Part shown: one piece after another, positions 44,209 through 53,217 of the stretch
Layout: the number at the start of each line of letters is the position of its first letter
Position numbering within the stretch: the stretch's first letter is position 1
Source of the DNA: Paraburkholderia ultramafica
GTDB taxonomy: Bacteria > Pseudomonadota > Gammaproteobacteria > Burkholderiales > Burkholderiaceae
Direction: 5' to 3'
Assembly (NCBI RefSeq): GCF_902859915.1
Contig: NZ_CADIKK010000001.1
Span: 248,001 to 312,000, forward strand
DNA length: 64,000 bases
Made by a program: the position numbers and the translations under genes
The notes under the pieces: generated by a model
What the model was told of the DNA's origin: nothing
The model's database searches: none
The model's input: the letters and a program-made list of their open reading frames with translations, nothing else

Positions 44209-45342
44209 ATGTTGATCAGGAACGCTCGCATCGTGACGCGAGACGAAGTATTCACCGGCGTGGTACGCGCCGAAGACGGCGTGATTCGCGACGTCGCGCG
44301 CGGCACGACCACGGCGCGCGAAGCGCAGGATTGGGACGGCGACTATCTGCTGCCCGGTCTGATCGAACTGCACACGGACAATCTCGAGAAGCACCTCGCG
44401 CCGCGTCCGGGCGTGCAATGGAATACCGATGCCGCGTTCGTGATCCACGACGCCCAGGTGGCGGCCGCGGGCATCACCACCGTGTTCGACGCGCTCGCGA
44501 TCGGCTCACGCTCGAACGTCGGACTGCGTGGCCGCGATCTGCAAACGCAATGCGCCGAATCCCTGATGCGCTTTTCCGCGCGCAAGCTGCTGCGCGCCGA
44601 ACACTTTCTGCATCTGCGCTGCGAGATCGCCACCGCCGACGTGGTCGACGTGTTCGACTCGCTGTGCACGCATCCGCTGTTGCGGCTCGCGTCGGTGATG
44701 GACCATACGCCCGGTCAGCGTCAGTGGCACGACCGCGAGCAATGGCGCCGCTTCCAGGAGCGCAACGGCAAGCTGAGCGACGAACACGTGGCGACCGCGC
44801 TGGCCGAACTGTCGGTCGAACAGGAACGTTACGCCGATACGCACCGCCGCGAGATCGTCGCGCGCTGCAACCGGCTCGGCATTCCGGTGGCGAGCCACGA
44901 CGACACGCTGATCGAGCACGTCGAACAGGCGAAGGCCGAAGGCATCGTGCTCGCCGAATTCCCGACCACCCGCATTGCCGCCGAAACCGCGCGCGAGCAC
45001 GGCATTTCGACCATCATGGGCGCGCCGAATATCGTGCGCGGCGGCTCGCATTCGGGCAACGTGGCGGCGCTCGAACTGGCGCGAGCCGATCTGCTCGATA
45101 TTCTCTCGTCGGATTACGTGCCGTCGAGCCTGCTGACCGCCGTGTTCGAACTGGTCGACAAAGCCGGCTGGACGTTGCCGCGCGCGATGGCGACGGTCTC
45201 CGCCGAACCGGCGCGCACCGCCGGTCTGCACGACCGCGGCGCGATCGAAACGGGTCTGCGCGCGGACTTCGTGCGCGTGACGATGCTCGACACGCTGCCG
45301 GTGCCGCGTGCGACGTATCGCAACGGGACTCGGATCGTTTGA
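44209..45342 (+). CDS. phnM: Alpha-D-ribose 1-methylphosphonate 5-triphosphate diphosphatase
   Basis: A 377-residue amidohydrolase-fold enzyme with GLIELHTDNLEKHLAPRPGVQW, VFDALAIGSRS, MDHTPGQRQ and SHDDTLIEHVEQA as metal-binding and family motifs; IMGAPNIVRGGSHSGN is diagnostic for PhnM. It removes diphosphate from the ribosylated intermediate before PhnJ acts. A 104-base gap separates it from phnL and an ACGGAGC site precedes ATG 44209. Last gene of the phn operon. Confidence 0.94.
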   Translation: MLIRNARIVTRDEVFTGVVRAEDGVIRDVARGTTTAREAQDWDGDYLLPGLIELHTDNLEKHLAPRPGVQWNTDAAFVIHDAQVAAAGITTVFDALAIGSRSNVGLRGRDLQTQCAESLMRFSARKLLRAEHFLHLRCEIATADVVDVFDSLCTHPLLRLASVMDHTPGQRQWHDREQWRRFQERNGKLSDEHVATALAELSVEQERYADTHRREIVARCNRLGIPVASHDDTLIEHVEQAKAEGIVLAEFPTTRIAAETAREHGISTIMGAPNIVRGGSHSGNVAALELARADLLDILSSDYVPSSLLTAVFELVDKAGWTLPRAMATVSAEPARTAGLHDRGAIETGLRADFVRVTMLDTLPVPRATYRNGTRIV

Positions 45343-45412
45343 TGGGGTTTCGTTGCTCGCCGGACTCGCGTGGCACCGGTCGAATCGCGGTGAGCGCAGC
45401 GGCCTCGGCGCA

Positions 45413-47245
45413 TCAGGCCGTCGGCTCGGCCTCACGCCCTTCGGTCGCGCCTTCGCCAGCCCGCGCTCCCGCGAACGCGGCGCGCTCGAGCTCCTCGGCC
45501 TGTTCGCGGCGACGCGCTTCGAGCACCTCCTGATAGCTCAGATATGCGCAACGGCCGCCGGATTTCGCCGCGTACATCGCCGCGTCGGCATTGTGCAGCA
45601 GTTCCTCGGCCGTGCCGCTATCGTCCGGGAACTGGCTGATGCCGATGCTCGCGCCCACCGTCATGCTATGCCCGTCCATCAGCAGCGTTTCGTTCAACAC
45701 ATCCATGATGCGCGACGCGATGCCGGGCGCGGCCTCCGAGACCCGCGCCCCCGCGATCAACACGATGAACTCGTCGCCGCCCAGGCGCGCCACCACATCC
45801 GCGGCACACAGCACCTGCTTCAAGCGGCGCGCCACCGCGACCAGCACCTTGTCGCCGACCGCGTGGCCGAACTGATCGTTGATCTGCTTGAAGCGGTCGA
45901 GGTCGACGAACAGCACGGCAAGCCGTTCGTCACGCCGCGCCGCTTCCTCGATCGCGCTTTCGAGCTTCTGCATGAATAGCATGCGGTTGGGCAAGCCGGT
46001 CAGCACGTCGTGGGTGGCGAGATGCACGAGCTCGCGCTGCTTGGCATGCAGCGCATCCATTTGCGCCTTGATCTCGCGGCGCAGACGATCGAAGCAGCGC
46101 GCCAGGACGCCGATCTCGTCGGTGCGTTTGAGCGGCAGCGTATTCATCGCGTGTTCGGCGAACAGATGGGTTGCCGCGTACGCGAGAAGGTGCAGCGGCT
46201 TGGTCAACGCGCGCGCGAACAAAATCGCCAGCAGCACCGCGAGGCCGCTGAAGACCAGCACCATGCGGATGATCCGGTTGCCGAGCAGATTCGCCCCCGA
46301 CAGCACATCGTCGAGCGGCTTGGCGAGACCCAGCACCATATAGCGATTGCCCTCGGACCCGCCGAACGGTCTGCGCACGAAAGCGAGCACCTGGCCGGCC
46401 GCCTGTCGCGGATCGGCGAGGCCGTTCACCAGCACTTCGCTTTGGGTCTGCTCGAACAGCGGCTTCGTCACGGAGAAGCTGTCCTGCATCAGCACACGCC
46501 GGCCCCTGTCGAAGCCGAACGTCTTCGACACGTCGGGATGGACCAGGAAGTCGCCCCATTCGTTGGCGAGATAGACCTGATAGTCGCTCGGCAAATCGCT
46601 CTGCAAACGCTTGAGCATCCCGGCCAGATCGATGTCGATCACGACGACGCCCACCACCGTTCCATTGGCATCGCCCACCGGCGTGCCGAGCCGCAGCGTC
46701 GGCTTGCCTTCGGCGCCATGGGTGCCGTACTCGTGATTGACCAGTATCGGCGACGTGTAAATGCGGCCGGGCGCAAACGCCAGCGTCTCGAACACATAGG
46801 CGAACTGGCCTTTTTCCTGCAGCTTTTGCCCTTCGACGCGCACGAGGCCGTCCACGTCACGATCGAAACGGATCAGTTCGAGCCCATAGTGCTGACGGGT
46901 GATCAACCGGATCTGGAGGTATTCGGGGTGATGCACCATGAAGCTCGAATACACCTGCGCCAGCCATTCGCGCGCCGGGTTCGCGCCATGACCGTCGTCG
47001 GTCTGCGCGACGCTTGCCGAAAATGGCATGGTCGCGAGCACCAGCGCATCGGCGCCGACATCGTCGATCGAAGCGGCAAAGCGCTGTCCCAGCAATTCCG
47101 TCGACGTCAGCAGGCTGTGCCCGGCTTGGTTGACCAGCATCGTGCGGTTGGCGCGATATGCGTAATAGCCGGTCGCGCCGGACGCGAGCACGCCGATGCA
47201 CGCAAGCAGCACCGATAACTTGAAGGTCAAGCCGGGCCGTATCAT
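45413..47245 (-). CDS. Membrane diguanylate cyclase with extracytoplasmic Cache sensor
   Basis: A 610-residue protein. Membrane segment 1 spans about residues 7-29, and a large periplasmic region spans ~30-322. This region looks like a double Cache fold (FMVHHPEYLQIRLI, GLELIRFDRDV, YTSPILVNHEYG, VVVIDIDLAGML). Segment 2 (~326-345) is followed by HAMP and the cyclase domain. The catalytic GGDEF motif at 489-493 is intact, so c-di-GMP synthesis is expected. No RxxD inhibitory site lies five residues before it, and there is no EAL domain. Its ATG overlaps by one base the stop of a PotD-like binding protein gene, so the two form a sensing unit. Confidence 0.88.
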   Translation of the reverse strand: MIRPGLTFKLSVLLACIGVLASGATGYYAYRANRTMLVNQAGHSLLTSTELLGQRFAASIDDVGADALVLATMPFSASVAQTDDGHGANPAREWLAQVYSSFMVHHPEYLQIRLITRQHYGLELIRFDRDVDGLVRVEGQKLQEKGQFAYVFETLAFAPGRIYTSPILVNHEYGTHGAEGKPTLRLGTPVGDANGTVVGVVVIDIDLAGMLKRLQSDLPSDYQVYLANEWGDFLVHPDVSKTFGFDRGRRVLMQDSFSVTKPLFEQTQSEVLVNGLADPRQAAGQVLAFVRRPFGGSEGNRYMVLGLAKPLDDVLSGANLLGNRIIRMVLVFSGLAVLLAILFARALTKPLHLLAYAATHLFAEHAMNTLPLKRTDEIGVLARCFDRLRREIKAQMDALHAKQRELVHLATHDVLTGLPNRMLFMQKLESAIEEAARRDERLAVLFVDLDRFKQINDQFGHAVGDKVLVAVARRLKQVLCAADVVARLGGDEFIVLIAGARVSEAAPGIASRIMDVLNETLLMDGHSMTVGASIGISQFPDDSGTAEELLHNADAAMYAAKSGGRCAYLSYQEVLEARRREQAEELERAAFAGARAGEGATEGREAEPTA

Positions 47246-48372
47246 CAAAACCGCTCCGACCGGTCTCCGGACACGATTCGGGCCCACAACTCCTCGCGCC
47301 GTTGAGTGTCTTCCACCGGGCCGATCCAGACGATGTGCGCGCCGCCGCGGTTTTCCACCGGCGCCGTCAACGTGTTGGCGAGCCCCTGGCGTTGCGTCAG
47401 CAATGCGCTCACGCCCGGCTCGAGCATGTAGTTGATCCACGCGAGCGCGAGCGGCCGGTCGGTCGCCGCACGCGTCATCGACCAGCAATCGAGCCACGCG
47501 AGCACGCCTTCGTCGGGGATCACGTAGCCGACGTCCGCGCCCGCGCGGCGCAGCAATTCGACCTGCTGGGTGCCGTAGTTGCCGAACATCAACGCCACCT
47601 TGTGCTGGATGAAGAACGCGGTCGCCTCCTCGGGCAACGTGTAATAGGTCAGCAGGTTGCGGCGCAGCTCGACGAGCTTGTGGGCGATCGCGCGCATTTG
47701 CGCGGCGTCGAGGTCAAACGGATGGGGATAGCCGAGCGCCAGCGCCGTGAACGAAAAGTTGTGCTGCGCGCTATTGAAGTCGAGCACCTTGCCGCGGTAC
47801 TGGGGGTTCCACAACTCGCGCATCGAGCGCGGCGCGACCGGAATCTGCTTGCGATCGTAGATGAGCCCCATCGACGAATACGTGAACGGAATCGCGTACA
47901 CCTTGCCCGCCGAGGTCAACCCTTCGATGGCGTCCAGTGCCTGAAAACGCGGCAACTGCTTTTTCGTGTTCGGCAGGCTGGCCAGATCGAGCGGAGCCAG
48001 CAGATTCGCCTGCGTATAGCGGCGGATTTCAGCGGTGTTGGCGGCGAGCACGTCGAAAGACTGGGCGTCTTTCGCGTGCATCTGGGCCCAGAGCGCCTCG
48101 TCGGAATCGACCAGCGTGACTTCCACCTTCACCTGATAGCGCTGTTCGAACGCCTTCACGACGTCGGCATCCGCATAACCGGGCCAGGCGAGCACGCGCA
48201 GGATTTTCTCACCGGCCTCGACCGGCGCCGCCGACCAGAACCCAAAACCGAAAACCACGCCGAGCAGAAGCGTCAAAACCCCGCGGAAAACGCTGTGGTG
48301 CAGTAAGTGCGCGCGTGCCGAGGCAGAAACGGCTGCCATTCGCCGCTGAAAGGACTGTTTAGAACAGCGCAT
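47245..48372 (-). CDS. PotD-like periplasmic binding protein, coupled to the cyclase
   Basis: About 375 residues from ATG 48372 (MRCSKQSFQRR); in-frame ATGs at 48384 and 48393 are alternatives and none has a strong ribosome site. The signal peptide is VLTLLLGVVFGFGFWSAAPVEA. The mature part (LRVLAWPGYADADVVKAFEQ, DEALWAQM, YAIPFTYSSMGLIYDRK, MLEPGVSALLTQRQGLAN) is a spermidine/putrescine-type solute binding protein. No permease or ATPase genes adjoin it. Instead its stop overlaps the diguanylate cyclase start, so it likely serves as a ligand-loaded sensor for the cyclase rather than in transport. Confidence 0.85.
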   Translation of the reverse strand: MRCSKQSFQRRMAAVSASARAHLLHHSVFRGVLTLLLGVVFGFGFWSAAPVEAGEKILRVLAWPGYADADVVKAFEQRYQVKVEVTLVDSDEALWAQMHAKDAQSFDVLAANTAEIRRYTQANLLAPLDLASLPNTKKQLPRFQALDAIEGLTSAGKVYAIPFTYSSMGLIYDRKQIPVAPRSMRELWNPQYRGKVLDFNSAQHNFSFTALALGYPHPFDLDAAQMRAIAHKLVELRRNLLTYYTLPEEATAFFIQHKVALMFGNYGTQQVELLRRAGADVGYVIPDEGVLAWLDCWSMTRAATDRPLALAWINYMLEPGVSALLTQRQGLANTLTAPVENRGGAHIVWIGPVEDTQRREELWARIVSGDRSERF

Positions 48373-49189
48373 TTCATCCGCCATTAACATCATGTGCATA
48401 TACAACACCGTTTTGCAGAAGGCCGTTGGACGAGCGCAAACGCGCGGCATTTTATCCGCGAACGTGCTGCTCGGTGACTTTCTCCAGACAGATACGCCCT
48501 TCACGCCGCTATCAATCGCGAACGCGAGGAGCACCGATGATAGCGCTAAACTAATATTTTTTTGTCCCCTGAACTGACCGGTATCAAAAAAACAGTTGGT
48601 CAGAGCTAATCCAGCCAATCCGCTCCACCCACATTTAACGGCAGTTTATGCGTAATCTTTAACTGGCCGCGTATCGATTTAAACGAGCGATAGCGGTAAG
48701 ACCTGGTAATGAAGCGCGCTAAATAGCGCGGCTCGAAATTCACACTGGCATCGCAACGGATAATACAGCTCAGCCAACCAGGCGCCGCCGATGCCGATAA
48801 CGATGACTTGCCCAACCCGCCGCCGGTGGTTGACGCCGGAGCGCGCTGTGACGGCTGTGCGAGGCAATTAGCCAACTTTATTACTGCATGATTACGCAGC
48901 AAGCCGTAGTAAATTGTCGCAAATCGCTGCACGCGGCGCGCCAGGCGGCGCCGCAATACCCATCGCCGCCGCGCCTGATCCCCACGACATTCGCGCATTA
49001 GAAGCTATCTTCTCGCGCCATCCGGTGTTTCACTAGCTACCCAATCTTTTTGAACTGATAAGCTTGGCGCGCGCTGCTGGCCGCCCCGGCCCGCAGCTTG
49101 AACCGAAGCCCGGTCGCGAGTCGCGCCGGGTGTCTCGCGGCGGCACAACCGCACGCGGGAGTATTTGAACCACACCGAGGAGTTAAACA
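48373..49189. other. Long intergenic region without a supported gene
   Basis: About 800 bases between divergent binding-protein genes, AT-richer than average. The longest frame (minus strand, 48606-48998, ending LPLNVGGADWLD) has poor codon bias and no ribosome site. Around 48550-48605 there is a T-rich run and CTGACC/GGTCAG arms (48574-48579 and 48598-48603) that could form a weak hairpin. Promoters of both flanking genes must lie here. Confidence 0.4.
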
Positions 49190-49972
49190 GTGAAAAAACT
49201 GCTAGCGGCTTTGACGGTTGCTCTGCTTGCCACCGTCTCGATTGGCGCACACGCTAAAGATTGGTCGACGATCCGTTTTGGCGTTGATGCCAGCTACCCC
49301 CCGTTTGAGTCGAAGGGCTCGGACGGCAAGCTCGTTGGCTTCGACATCGACCTCGGCAATGAAATCTGCAAGCGCCTGGATGCCAAGTGCGTGTGGGTCG
49401 AGAACGACTTCGACGGCATGATTCCGGCCCTGAAGGCGAAGAAGTTCGACGGCGTGCTGTCGTCGATGTCGATGACGCCGCAACGCGCCGAACAGGTCGC
49501 GTTCTCGTCGAAGCTGTTCAACACGCCGACGCGTCTGGTGGCGAAGAAGGGTTCGGGCATCCTGCCGACCGCCGATTCGCTGAAGGGCAAGTCGATTGGC
49601 GTCGAACAGGGCACGATCCAGGAAACCTACGCGAAGACGTACTGGGAACCGAAGGGCGCGAAGGTCGTGCCGTATCAGAACCAGGACCAGGTCTATGCCG
49701 ACCTGTTGTCGGGCCGTTTGGACGCAGCACTGCAAGACGCGGTGCAAGCTGAGATCGGCTTCCTGAAAACGCCGCGCGGCGCGGGCTTCGAGTTCGTCGG
49801 CAAGGACCTCGTCGATCCGAAGATCCTCGGCAACGGCGCGGGCATCGGCATGCGCAAGGAAGACGCCGATCTGAAGGTGAAGGTCGACAAGGCGATCGCC
49901 GACATCATCAAGGACGGTACGTACAAGAAGCTCGAGAAGAAGTACTTCGACTTCGACGTGTACGGCGGCTAA
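49190..49972 (+). CDS. Basic amino acid ABC transporter substrate-binding protein (ArgT/HisJ-like)
   Basis: A 260-residue periplasmic protein. GTG 49190 has a strong GAGGAG site. The signal peptide (KKLLAALTVALLATVSIGAHA) is followed by IRFGVDASYPPFESKGSDGKL, GFDIDLGNEICKRLD and VLSSMSMTPQRAEQVAFS, the lysine/arginine/ornithine-binding signatures. The paired Cys in CKRLDAKC matches the disulfide of this family. Permease and ATPase genes do not follow; a terminator does (50015-50041). The downstream M14 deacylase gene may be related to arginine catabolism. Confidence 0.9.
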   Translation: MKKLLAALTVALLATVSIGAHAKDWSTIRFGVDASYPPFESKGSDGKLVGFDIDLGNEICKRLDAKCVWVENDFDGMIPALKAKKFDGVLSSMSMTPQRAEQVAFSSKLFNTPTRLVAKKGSGILPTADSLKGKSIGVEQGTIQETYAKTYWEPKGAKVVPYQNQDQVYADLLSGRLDAALQDAVQAEIGFLKTPRGAGFEFVGKDLVDPKILGNGAGIGMRKEDADLKVKVDKAIADIIKDGTYKKLEKKYFDFDVYGG

Positions 49973-50014
49973 GCCCGCCACGCGCGTTTGACGACGCGCT
50001 TGCCGGCTTGCAGG

Positions 50015-50046
50015 AACGGGCTCCGCATAGCGGGGCCCGTTTCGTT
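50015..50046 (+). terminator. Terminator of the amino-acid binding protein gene
   Basis: AACGGGC (50015-50021) pairs with GCCCGTT (50035-50041), followed by TCGTTT. It lies 43 bases past the stop, so the binding protein gene is probably monocistronic. Confidence 0.65.
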
Positions 50047-50229
50047 TGCGACGCCGCATAAAACCACATCGCGCGTCATATCGGCTAAGATCGTGCGATC
50101 GCGGCGCGGCGAACCGCCCCGCCCCAGCCTGACCACGCAGCACTCGAAGCACCCCCAGAGAAGCACGCTTTCCTACTGTAATCAACGACATAGCGCGGCA
50201 CGCCCGCCTGGGCCGCGGATCCGAAAACC

Positions 50230-51345
50230 ATGCAAACCCAAACCCATCCACTGATCGCCCCGGCGCTCGGCACCGCCCGCAACCTGACGAGTTTCCACTA
50301 CGGTCCTGGCGGCGGGCAGAAGATTTATATCCAGTCGTCGCTGCACGCCGACGAGTTGCCCGGCATGCTGGTGTCGTGGGAACTGCGCCGCAAGCTGGCC
50401 GCGCTGGAAGACGCCGGCAAGCTGCGCGGCGAAGTCGTGATCGTGCCGGTGGCCAATCCTATCGGCCTGAACCAGCACTTTCTCGGCCATCTGACGGGAC
50501 GCTTCGAAGCCAACACCGCGCAGAACTTCAACCGCAATTTCCATGACCTGTCGGCGCTGGTGCAGCCGCTCATCGAGGCGCGCCTGACCGGCGACATCGA
50601 CGCGAACCGCACGGCGATCCGCGCGGCGATGCGTGAGGCGCTCGACGCGCAACAGCCGGCAACCGAACTCGACTCGCAACGTCTGGCGCTGCAAAAGCTC
50701 TCGTACGACGCCGACGTCGTGCTCGATCTGCATTGCGACTGGGAAGCCGCGATGCACCTGTACACGAACCCGGACCTGTGGCCGGAAGTCGAGCCGCTCG
50801 CGCGCTATCTCGACGCCAAGGCATCGCTGCTCGCGCTCAACTCGGTGGGCAACCCGTTCGACGAGATCCACAGCTTCTGCTGGTCGGATCTGCGCGGCCG
50901 TTTCGGCGAGCGCTTCCCGATTCCGAACGGCTCGATCTCGGTCACGGTCGAACTGCGCGGCCAGCGCGAAGTGTCGTACGAGTACGCCGAGCGCGACGCA
51001 CAGGCGATCATCGAATACCTGACCACGCGCGGCGTGATCGACGGCACGGCCGCCCCGCTGCCACCGCTCGAATTCGCCGCCACGCCGCTCGCCGGCGCGG
51101 AGCCGCTCGTCGCGCCGATCAGCGGCGTGCTGGTGTATCGATGCGAGGTCGGCGCGTGGGTGGAGGTCGGCCGGGAGATCGCGGATATCGTCGACCCGTT
51201 GACGGACCGCGTCGTCACGCTGAAGAGCAGCGTGGCCGGCGTGCTGTACGCGCGGCATTCGACGCGCTTTGCGACGGCCGGGCTGGAGTTCGCGCGGATT
51301 GCCGGCGCAAAGGCGTTCCGGAGCGGTTCGTTGTTGAGCAATTGA
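50230..51345 (+). CDS. Succinylglutamate desuccinylase/aspartoacylase family protein
   Basis: A 371-residue zinc carboxypeptidase-fold deacylase. The zinc ligands are in QSSLHADELPG (H-x2-E) and VVLDLHCDWEA. NFNRNFHDL is the substrate Arg region and SVTVELRGQREVS holds the catalytic Glu. Residues ~290-365 (PLVAPISGVLVYRCEVGAWV, VGREIADIVDP) form a barrel-sandwich (lipoyl-like) C-terminal domain, as in the AGE2-like branch. It removes acyl groups from amino acid amides; the substrate is unknown. A terminator follows at 51390. Confidence 0.87.
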   Translation: MQTQTHPLIAPALGTARNLTSFHYGPGGGQKIYIQSSLHADELPGMLVSWELRRKLAALEDAGKLRGEVVIVPVANPIGLNQHFLGHLTGRFEANTAQNFNRNFHDLSALVQPLIEARLTGDIDANRTAIRAAMREALDAQQPATELDSQRLALQKLSYDADVVLDLHCDWEAAMHLYTNPDLWPEVEPLARYLDAKASLLALNSVGNPFDEIHSFCWSDLRGRFGERFPIPNGSISVTVELRGQREVSYEYAERDAQAIIEYLTTRGVIDGTAAPLPPLEFAATPLAGAEPLVAPISGVLVYRCEVGAWVEVGREIADIVDPLTDRVVTLKSSVAGVLYARHSTRFATAGLEFARIAGAKAFRSGSLLSN

Positions 51346-51389
51346 CGCGCGGCTGCCCGCAACAGCCTCTGAAGCCTTGAGCAGCAAAA

Positions 51390-51425
51390 CAGATCGCCCG
51401 CTGAAATAGCGGGCGATCTGCGTTT
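51390..51425 (+). terminator. Rho-independent terminator after the deacylase gene
   Basis: CAGATCGCCCGCT (51390-51402) and AGCGGGCGATCTG (51408-51420) form a perfect 13-base stem with a five-base loop, followed by CGTTT. Confidence 0.85.
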
Positions 51426-51858
51426 ACGCGTCGGCTGCCGTAACTGGACAACTCAGGGCCGCATGGCCCGCATGCTCAAGCCCGTTCATCAACCCCCACT
51501 CGAAACGCCGGAATAGATTCTGAATGAGTGTCCGGCGCTGCATGCGGTTCCCCGTAAGCGATTGAATTGAATTGATAAAGGCTGGACGAACGGGCATCGT
51601 CGCACGCCGTCGCGACGCCTAAAACCAATCGTTTTTCACACGCTTATCTCCGCGCTTCGCGGCAAAGCTTATACATGCACCGCCTTGTGCGATTTCAACT
51701 TGCGAAGCCACCCGGCTGTCGCGCCAACACGACAGATTTAAAAAAATAAGTTTGCTGTCACATACCTTACTCTGCATTCCCTTAAATTTCGGCCCATCGC
51801 GCGACCGGACCAAAGAGCCCGGCGTCGCGATCGCTTATTTTTTTAATCGGAGAAAGTC
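51426..51858. other. Porin promoter and leader region
   Basis: About 430 bases with no gene. The last ~200 bases are AT-rich (runs of A and T at 51730-51745 and 51836-51847), as expected for a strong porin promoter with a long leader. No specific operator could be named. Confidence 0.4.
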
Positions 51859-53025
51859 TTGAACAAGAAAGTATTGACCGCCGCTACTCTCGCCGTCTTC
51901 GCCACCGCCGCACACGCTCAAAGCAGCGTCACGCTGTACGGCCTGATCGATGCCGGTATCAGCTACGTGAACAACTCGAAGACGTCCACCGGACACGACC
52001 ACCTCTTCAAGTACGACGACGGCGTGGCGCAAGGCAGCCGTTGGGGCCTGCGCGGCACGGAAGACCTGGGTGGCGGCCTGAAGGCGCTGTTCGTGTTGGA
52101 AAACGGCTTTAACAGCGGCAACGGCACGCTCGGCCAGGGCGGCGCGATGTTCGGCCGTCAGGCATTCGTCGGTCTGTCGCAGAACAACGTTGGCTCGCTG
52201 ACGTTCGGTCGCCAGTATTCGTTTTCGACCGACTACCTGGGCAGCAACTACTCGACCGGCGGCCTGACCGTCGCGGGTAACTACGCTTATCACATCAACG
52301 ACGTCGACCAGTTGACGTCGAGCCGTATCAACAACTCGGTCAAGTTCAGCAGCGCGAACTTCTCGGGCCTGACGTTCGGCGCGATGTACGGCTTCTCGAA
52401 CCAGGCTGGCGCATTCGCCGGCGCACCGACCGTCGGCACGACCACGGGTTCGTCGCGCGCTTACAGCTTCGGCCTGAACTACGCGAACGGTCCGTTCGGC
52501 ATCGGCGCGGCGTACACGGACATCCACTACCCGAGCCTGGCAACGCCGGCATTCTCGACGGCCTTGGCCAACGTGCAGCCGGGCGGCACGGCGGCGAACG
52601 TGCGCGATCTGCGCACCTTCGGCGTCGGCGGCCGTTACTCGATCGCCGCAGCGACGCTGTGGGCGTTGTACACGAACACGCGCTTCCAATCGATCACGGG
52701 CAGCTCGACGACGACGTTCGCCGCGTACGAAGCAGGCGCGAAGTACGCGTTCACGCCGGCAATTACGGCAGGCCTGGGCTACACGTACATGCACCTGAGC
52801 AACGCGAACACGGGTCACTGGAACCAGGTGAACCTGAGCGCCGACTACGCGCTCAGCAAGCGCACGGACGTGTACGCACTGGGTATCTACCAGATCGCGT
52901 CGGGCCGCAACGGCACGCAGGATCTGCAAGCGCAGATCGGTTCGAGCACGAGCTACTTCAACACGTCGGGCGTGGGCGCGGACAACCAACTGGCATTCCG
53001 CGTCGGTATGCGTCACAAGTTCTAA
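51859..53025 (+). CDS. Gram-negative trimeric porin (Burkholderiales type)
   Basis: A 388-residue outer-membrane porin. TTG 51859 is the start, with a CGGAGAAAG site. The signal peptide (NKKVLTAATLAVFATAAHA) leads to QSSVTLYGLIDAGISYVNN, the classic OmpC-like porin opening of this order. SRWGLRGTEDLGGGLKALF is the L1/beta2 signature and the chain ends with Phe (AFRVGMRHKF), as needed for BAM assembly. Sixteen beta strands are expected. It forms general diffusion channels for small hydrophilic solutes. Confidence 0.95.
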   Translation: MNKKVLTAATLAVFATAAHAQSSVTLYGLIDAGISYVNNSKTSTGHDHLFKYDDGVAQGSRWGLRGTEDLGGGLKALFVLENGFNSGNGTLGQGGAMFGRQAFVGLSQNNVGSLTFGRQYSFSTDYLGSNYSTGGLTVAGNYAYHINDVDQLTSSRINNSVKFSSANFSGLTFGAMYGFSNQAGAFAGAPTVGTTTGSSRAYSFGLNYANGPFGIGAAYTDIHYPSLATPAFSTALANVQPGGTAANVRDLRTFGVGGRYSIAAATLWALYTNTRFQSITGSSTTTFAAYEAGAKYAFTPAITAGLGYTYMHLSNANTGHWNQVNLSADYALSKRTDVYALGIYQIASGRNGTQDLQAQIGSSTSYFNTSGVGADNQLAFRVGMRHKF

Positions 53026-53037
53026 GCGGGTCTTTGA

Positions 53038-53063
53038 CGGCGAGAAGCGCGCGCTTCTTGCCG
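53038..53063. repeat. REP-like hairpin after the porin gene
   Basis: CGGCGAGAAGCGC and GCGCTTCTTGCCG are near-perfect complementary halves of a 26-base hairpin, 13 bases after the porin stop and before the terminator. It may protect the porin mRNA 3' end. Confidence 0.45.
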
Positions 53064-53077
53064 TTCCGAGGTTCTGG

Positions 53078-53101
53078 AAAACGCCCTGCGGGGCGTTTTT
53101 C
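53078..53101 (+). terminator. Porin terminator
   Basis: AAAACGCCC (53078-53086) and GGGCGTTTT (53091-53099) enclose a four-base loop and run into a T-rich tract (TTTTTCTTTT). Confidence 0.85.
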
Positions 53102-53217
53102 TTTTGGCGCACGTGATCATGAACAGAGCGGGTTGGCCAACACCGCAACTCAACACGTGCCCGTGAATAAGGTGAGATGCTCCGAGTGGTCTCGCGTGAG
53201 CGCCATTCACACCGCAC

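Noticed and set aside
37157-45342. Phosphonate ABC transporter genes phnCDE within the phn locus
   Set aside because: PhnK and PhnL are ABC-type ATPases but match the C-P lyase accessory proteins; no binding protein or permease gene is present.
48606-48998. Minus-strand frame of 130 codons in the long intergenic region
   Set aside because: Codon bias is poor, no ribosome site is present, and the translation lacks any recognisable element.
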